From Halothece sp964463655 (GTDB taxonomy: Bacteria; Cyanobacteriota; Cyanobacteriia; Cyanobacteriales; Rubidibacteraceae), in the NCBI GenBank assembly GCA_964463655.1, contig CAYXDG010000107.1, positions 1-9,881 on the forward strand: a DNA stretch of 9,881 bases, given 5' to 3'. This document shows positions 6,759 through 9,881 of the stretch, piece after piece. The notes under the pieces were generated by a model. That model was not told where the DNA came from and did not search any database. It saw only the letters and a program-made list of their open reading frames with translations. The position numbers were made by a program, and so were the translations under genes. Each line of letters starts with the position of its first letter. Position 1 is the first letter of the stretch.

Positions 6759-7820
6759 ATGACAACTTCAATCATTCCTGTTATCCTAGCAGGAGGAAAA
6801 GGGGAACGTTTCTGGCCAGTCAGCCGTCGCGAACGCCCAAAACAGTTTTTATGCCTTGATGGGAGTGGTAGCACTTTACTGCAAGGGACAGCCAAGCGAC
6901 TTTTAAATTTAGCAGATGGCTGGGAAAGAATCTGGGTGATTACATCAGAAATCTTAGCAGATGGTGTACAAACCCAACTTCCACAACTTCCTTCTGAAAA
7001 TTGTTTAGTTGAACCCCAAGGGAAGGATACAGCGCCAGCCGTTGCTTGGGCAACCCTCGAAATTGCCAAACGCTATGGGGAAGAGGTCGTGCTTGGTTTT
7101 TTTCCGGCAGATCATTGGATTGGCAATACGGTAAAATTTGAGCAGACGATCGCAGCAGCGACAGAGTTAGCGGAAAATCAAAATGCAATTGTGACCCTAG
7201 GCATGAAACCCACTTATCCTGCTATCGGGTATGGTTATATTGAACAAGGAAACGCGATCGCAAACTATCAAGGTTTATCCGCTTATCAGGTGAATCGTTT
7301 TACAGAAAAACCAGACCGCAACACCGCAGAATCTTTCATCGCTACGCAGCGATTTAGTTGGAATAGTGGAATGTTCATTTTTCGGGCAGGAGTGGTCTTA
7401 AAAGAGTTAAAACAACAGGCTCCAGACGTTTTAGCGCCCCTAGAAGAGAAAGGAAAAGCCGCTTATGCTGACCTCCCCAAAATCAGTGTTGACTATGCGT
7501 TGATGGAAAAAACCCAACTGGCCACCGTGATTCCTTCTGAGTTTGGTTGGGATGACTTAGGAGATTGGAATGCCTTAGAACGATTATTTAAGGGGAAACA
7601 AAAAAATGTTGAGGTGGGAACTCATGTCGAGTTAGATACTCAAGGAAGTATTGTTTATAATTCCGACCCAGAGGAAGTCGTGGTAACGTTAGGATTAGAA
7701 GATGTCGTCATTGTGCGCGATCGCAGCGTGACTTTAGTCGTGAAAAAAGACCGCACCCAAGACATCAAAAAACTGCTCAAACAACTCCAAGCAGACGATC
7801 GCTTCGATAAACTCCTATAA
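6759..7820 (+). CDS. manC: Mannose-1-phosphate guanylyltransferase (GDP-mannose pyrophosphorylase)
   Basis: A 353-residue cytosolic enzyme that joins GTP and mannose-1-phosphate to give GDP-mannose, the donor for mannosylation, fucose synthesis and polysaccharides. The nucleotidyltransferase signature runs from A11 to F30 (AGGKGERFWP, then SRRERPKQF). Other family motifs are EPQGKDTAPA (85-94), FPADHWI (115-121, metal and nucleotide site), FTEKP (181-185), WNSGMFIF (201-208), VDYALMEK (244-251) and WDDLGDW (264-270). A short left-handed-helix-like tail follows. The length fits the single-domain form; the cupin phosphomannose isomerase domain of the long bifunctional ManC/AlgA type is absent, so mannose-6-phosphate must come from another gene. 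The start is ATG at 6759, with AAGGGTGG 7 bases upstream. No other GDP-mannose gene is adjacent. A GDP-glucose or related nucleotidyltransferase role is less likely given the PKQF motif. Confidence 0.92.
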   Translation: MTTSIIPVILAGGKGERFWPVSRRERPKQFLCLDGSGSTLLQGTAKRLLNLADGWERIWVITSEILADGVQTQLPQLPSENCLVEPQGKDTAPAVAWATLEIAKRYGEEVVLGFFPADHWIGNTVKFEQTIAAATELAENQNAIVTLGMKPTYPAIGYGYIEQGNAIANYQGLSAYQVNRFTEKPDRNTAESFIATQRFSWNSGMFIFRAGVVLKELKQQAPDVLAPLEEKGKAAYADLPKISVDYALMEKTQLATVIPSEFGWDDLGDWNALERLFKGKQKNVEVGTHVELDTQGSIVYNSDPEEVVVTLGLEDVVIVRDRSVTLVVKKDRTQDIKKLLKQLQADDRFDKLL

Positions 7821-7834
7821 CACTGTTGAGCTTT

Positions 7835-7866
7835 CCCGTCATTTGTTCTTTCCACAAACAGACGGG
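7835..7866 (+). other. Stem-loop after the guanylyltransferase gene
   Basis: CCCGTC (7835-7840) pairs with GACGGG (7861-7866), and inside it TTTGT (7842-7846) pairs with ACAAA (7854-7858) around a 7-base loop, leaving a small internal bulge. It begins 15 bases after the stop codon of manC. No T-run follows on either strand, so it is not a textbook intrinsic terminator. It may protect the mRNA 3' end, pause polymerase, or be a regulatory leader for the next gene. Confidence 0.45.
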
Positions 7867-7913
7867 TAACTCGCTCTCGCCAGACAAACAAGCAGACGAT
7901 GGCTGTGACAAAC

Positions 7914-7954
7914 TGTTATAAAGGGGAGAAATAACTATACTGTCAAACGAGAGA
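7914..7954 (+). promoter_or_regulatory. Putative promoter and ribosome-binding region of the ABC1 kinase gene
   Basis: Two AT-rich hexamers could be -10 elements: TATAAA at 7917-7922, preceded by TG one base upstream (extended -10), and TATACT at 7936-7941. Neither has a good -35 at 16-18 bases. GAGAGA at 7949-7954 lies 6 bases before the GTG at 7961 and is a reasonable Shine-Dalgarno-like site. The upstream gap is 140 bases and contains the stem-loop at 7835-7866, so separate transcription from manC is likely but not proven. Confidence 0.33.
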
Positions 7955-7960
7955 TAAACT

Positions 7961-9598
7961 GTGGTCTTCCTTACCCAAAATACCAGTCGCCAACGAGAAA
8001 TTCTAGAAGTTGTCTTCCGCAACGGTTGGGACTATATGCGTCGTCTCCTCACGGTGGGGAAAGCCGAAGCGCCTGAACTGCCAACCCCCACCGTCCTTCG
8101 TAATATCTTAGTTGATTTAGGGCCAGTTTACGTCAAATTTGGACAACTGCTCAGCACTCGTCCCGATGTCATCCCTCCCGACTATGTGGAAGCGCTGACA
8201 GCCTTACAAGCCAATGTTCCCTTTGTATCTTGGATCAGTATTGAAACCGTGCTGCGCGAACAACTTAAGACCTCTGTAGAACAAGTATTTTCTCAGTTTA
8301 ATCGCAAACCAGTAGCTGCCGGCTCGATCGCGCAGACTCATCGTGCTACCCTCATTAGTGGGGAAGAAGTGGCGGTGAAAGTCCAACGTCCAGGTATTGA
8401 TCAGGTAGTAGAGCAGGATATTGCCATTATTAAAGGGATTGCGGAATTAGTTCAACGTACCGACTTCGGAGAAGATTACGATGTGGTCGCTCTGGCTGAA
8501 GAATTTACCAACGCCCTCCGCGCTGAACTAGACTTTACCAAGGAAGCCAGTTACACCGACCAGTTACGCCGTAATCTTGCCGATAGCACTTGGTATGACC
8601 CGAAACAAGTGGTGGTGCCTGCTATTTATTGGGATGTTACCACAGAAAAAGTGATGGTGATGCAATGGTTAGAAGGTACTCCGATTTTAAAAGCCCAACT
8701 CCCCAAAGGAGAAGAAGAAAAATGCCGTCAAGAAACAACAACCTTGCTCTTTCGGGTCTTCTTTAAACAAATTTATATTGATGGGTTTTTCCATGCTGAT
8801 CCTCATCCTGGAAACGTTTTTTATCTCAACAATGGAAAATTAGCTTTAATCGACTGCGGAATGATTGGACGACTTGATCCCCGCACCCAACAAATTTTAA
8901 CAGAAATGTTGCTGGCGATCATTGATATTGACGCACAACGCTGTAGTCAATTAACTCTAGATTTATCCGAAAGTGCTAGTGAAGTTAATCTAATTAACCT
9001 AGAAAATGATTATGAGCGAATGTTGCGGAAGTATTATAATCTCAGCATTTCTCAAATTAATTTTAGTGAGGTTTTTTACGAAATTCTACAAGTTTCTCGC
9101 AATAATAATGTTAGACTTCCCAGCAACATGGGACTCTATGCCAAAAGTTTAGCGAATTTAGAAGGAGTCGCCAGAGGATTTAATCCTGATGTGAATTTAC
9201 TCAATGAAGTGCGACCGTTGATGACTGATTTATTTCGCAATCAAATCTTGGGTAATAATGCAATTCCCACTTTACTGAGAACAACTTTAGACCTCAAAAG
9301 TTTATCTCTACAGGGTCCACGACAGCTGGAAGTTTTGCTCGATCGCGTCACTTCAGAAACCCTCAGTTGGAATCTCAAAATTGCAGGTTTAGACCTATTG
9401 CGTCGTAGTTTAGATGATTCGGCAAACCGACTTTCTTTTAGTATTATTGTTGGCTCTCTGATTATGGGCGCTGCAATTATTTCTTCTAATGCTCAAACCC
9501 CACAACTATCTCTAATCAGTAATGTTTTGTTTGCAGCAGCAAGTTTTATTGGCTTTTGGTTGCTGTTAAGCATTTGGCGATCAGGACGATTAAAGTAA
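7961..9598 (+). CDS. ABC1/UbiB (AarF/ADCK) family atypical kinase-like protein
   Basis: A 545-residue protein of the family that supports isoprenoid quinone metabolism in bacteria, mitochondria and plastids; the direct reaction is debated (ATPase or lipid-linked function rather than protein kinase). Family marks in order: KFGQ (59-62), the A-rich loop AAGS (119-122) in place of a P-loop, VAVKVQRPG with the ATP lysine K140, the ExD motif E189-L-D191, HADPHPGN (278-285) and the metal-binding D298-C-G. All key residues are present. The C terminus has two hydrophobic segments (about 492-509 and 518-537) that would anchor it in a membrane. The start is GTG at 7961: an in-frame TAA two codons upstream excludes anything earlier, and the next ATG (codon 26) would cut into the RQREILEVVFRNGWDYMRR region that looks conserved. 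Cyanobacteria have several paralogues; which one this is cannot be told here. Confidence 0.9.
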   Translation: MVFLTQNTSRQREILEVVFRNGWDYMRRLLTVGKAEAPELPTPTVLRNILVDLGPVYVKFGQLLSTRPDVIPPDYVEALTALQANVPFVSWISIETVLREQLKTSVEQVFSQFNRKPVAAGSIAQTHRATLISGEEVAVKVQRPGIDQVVEQDIAIIKGIAELVQRTDFGEDYDVVALAEEFTNALRAELDFTKEASYTDQLRRNLADSTWYDPKQVVVPAIYWDVTTEKVMVMQWLEGTPILKAQLPKGEEEKCRQETTTLLFRVFFKQIYIDGFFHADPHPGNVFYLNNGKLALIDCGMIGRLDPRTQQILTEMLLAIIDIDAQRCSQLTLDLSESASEVNLINLENDYERMLRKYYNLSISQINFSEVFYEILQVSRNNNVRLPSNMGLYAKSLANLEGVARGFNPDVNLLNEVRPLMTDLFRNQILGNNAIPTLLRTTLDLKSLSLQGPRQLEVLLDRVTSETLSWNLKIAGLDLLRRSLDDSANRLSFSIIVGSLIMGAAIISSNAQTPQLSLISNVLFAAASFIGFWLLLSIWRSGRLK

Positions 9599-9750
9599 TT
9601 GATCATTACGGATTTTACTGAATTTTTCCAACTTTTTCTCGATCGCTTCTTCCTAGTTTTTATTGAAAAATTAAAGCTCCAAAAGCTACTCTAAGTGATT
9701 TTGCTGAAGTTCTTTTCAAGACCAGAAAAATCTTGATCGTATTCTAATCG
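9599..9750 (-). pseudogene. Relic of an IS630-type transposase C terminus
   Basis: Read on the - strand, 9750 to 9694 gives RLEYDQDFSGLEKNFSKIT and then a stop. This resembles the final catalytic block of IS630-family DDE transposases, 'YSPDFSPIENFWSKIK', with the catalytic E retained (LEKNF). In another frame, 9652 to 9602 gives EEAIEKKLEKFSKIRND, preceded by N-K-N and a TAG. This fits the next conserved stretch, 'YKNLEEAIEKALEKIS..DIRNWF'. The 41 bases between the two blocks match the 14 residues usual between them, apart from a one-base shift. At least one frameshift and several stops show it is dead. The upstream DD part and inverted ends are not recognisable. The relic begins at the base after the ABC1 stop codon. 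The comparison is with remembered family sequence. Confidence 0.52.
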
Positions 9751-9751
9751 A

Positions 9752-9780
9752 CCGTTACCTGAATTGAATTTAGGTAACGG
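9752..9780. repeat. Perfect 9-base inverted repeat (hairpin)
   Basis: CCGTTACCT at 9752-9760 and AGGTAACGG at 9772-9780 are exact reverse complements. The stem can continue through G9761-T9771 (wobble), A9762-T9770, A9763-T9769 and T9764-A9768, leaving a three-base loop. No T-run follows on the + strand and none on the - strand. It adjoins the transposase relic, so it may be part of a mobile element end, or an operator or RNA hairpin for a gene to the right. Confidence 0.6.
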
Positions 9781-9790
9781 CTAATTGTAT

Positions 9791-9809
9791 TCTTCACTTG
9801 AATTGAAGA
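9791..9809. repeat. Second short inverted repeat and shared 9-mer
   Basis: TCTTCA (9791-9796) pairs with TGAAGA (9804-9809) around a 7-base loop. Its loop region contains TGAATTGAA (9799-9807), which is also present at 9760-9768 inside the larger hairpin, 39 bases upstream. Six base pairs alone could be chance; the repeated 9-mer makes it more worth noting. Confidence 0.35.
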
Positions 9810-9846
9810 TGCTCTGGGCTTTCCTCATACCATTTTGAAAAAGAAA

Positions 9847-9877
9847 TGTTACAGTAGTAGAGGTGTCGAAGTAAGGA
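9847..9877 (+). promoter_or_regulatory. Possible extended -10 promoter and ribosome-binding site for a gene past the right edge
   Basis: TG at 9847-9848, one spacer base, then TACAGT at 9850-9855 fits an extended -10 element. AAGGA at 9873-9877 would be a Shine-Dalgarno site for a start codon just outside the window. No matching -35 is seen at the normal distance. Against this, the - strand is also open here for about 30 codons in two frames, so a gene ending from the right on the - strand cannot be excluded. Confidence 0.25.
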
Positions 9878-9881
9878 ATTT

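Larger units (their letters stand above)
1357..7724. repeat. HIP1 octamers (GCGATCGC), 13 dispersed copies
   Basis: The palindrome GCGATCGC begins at 1357, 2094, 2165, 2806, 4240, 4993, 5550, 5857, 6116, 6205, 6614, 7254 and 7717. In random sequence one would be expected about every 65 kb. This strong excess is a known mark of many cyanobacterial genomes and is the main taxonomic clue. Most copies lie inside genes; one (6116) is intergenic. None occurs in 1-1356 or 7725-9881. Confidence 0.95.

Noticed and set aside
6704..7188. Long - strand reading frames (121 and 82 codons) across the start of manC
   Set aside because: They are antisense shadows of the well-supported guanylyltransferase gene and their products look like no protein family.
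7777..8022. - strand frame of 81 codons spanning the gap before the ABC1 gene
   Set aside because: It overlaps the ends of two sure genes antisense, has no start signals, and its sequence is not protein-like.
6759..9598. manC and the ABC1 gene as one operon
   Set aside because: They are same-strand but 140 bases apart, with a stem-loop and promoter-like hexamers between, and no known functional link.
9656..9690. TTTTTATTGAAAAA and AGCTCCAAAAGCT as terminators for the ABC1 gene
   Set aside because: The stems are four to five mostly A-T pairs, too weak to support a terminator call, and they fall inside the transposase relic.

Overview
The window looks like chromosomal DNA of a cyanobacterium, probably unicellular. 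Thirteen copies of the octamer GCGATCGC (HIP1, the repeat over-represented in many cyanobacterial genomes) occur in 9.9 kb. The protein set also fits: a signal-peptide-bearing lumenal or periplasmic pentapeptide-repeat protein, TPR proteins and an ABC1/UbiB-family kinase. No rRNA, tRNA or CRISPR array is visible.

Layout from left to right. (1) 1-474, + strand: the last ~157 codons of a larger gene whose sequence resembles the C-terminal part of DndC, the PAPS-reductase-like protein of DNA phosphorothioation. It runs off the left edge. (2) 546-6657, all on the - strand: five genes. Read in transcription order they are an exported pentapeptide-repeat protein, a small TPR protein, an ABC exporter half-transporter (TMD plus NBD), a multi-pass GT39-type glycosyltransferase with a C-terminal TPR region, and a purine-type phosphoribosyltransferase. 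Gaps of 60-150 bases separate them, so co-transcription is possible but not shown. (3) 6759-9598, + strand: a mannose-1-phosphate guanylyltransferase (GDP-mannose synthesis), diverging from the pentapeptide gene, then an ABC1-family kinase-like protein. (4) 9599-9881: no intact gene. It holds what I read as a decayed C-terminal fragment of an IS630-type transposase (- strand), two adjacent inverted repeats, and possibly a promoter for a gene just past the right edge.

The GT39 enzyme, the ABC exporter and the GDP-mannose enzyme share a loose envelope or surface glycoconjugate theme, but they are on both strands and do not form a recognisable polysaccharide locus. The rest is ordinary core-type genome. 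I see no complete undescribed system. The points most worth checking are: the DndC end with no dndD/dndE directly downstream; an ABC half-transporter with Asp at the Walker B catalytic position, as in degenerate subunits of heterodimeric exporters, but no partner nearby; a heptad repeat running into the start codon of the phosphoribosyltransferase; and the transposase relic with its neighbouring palindrome.
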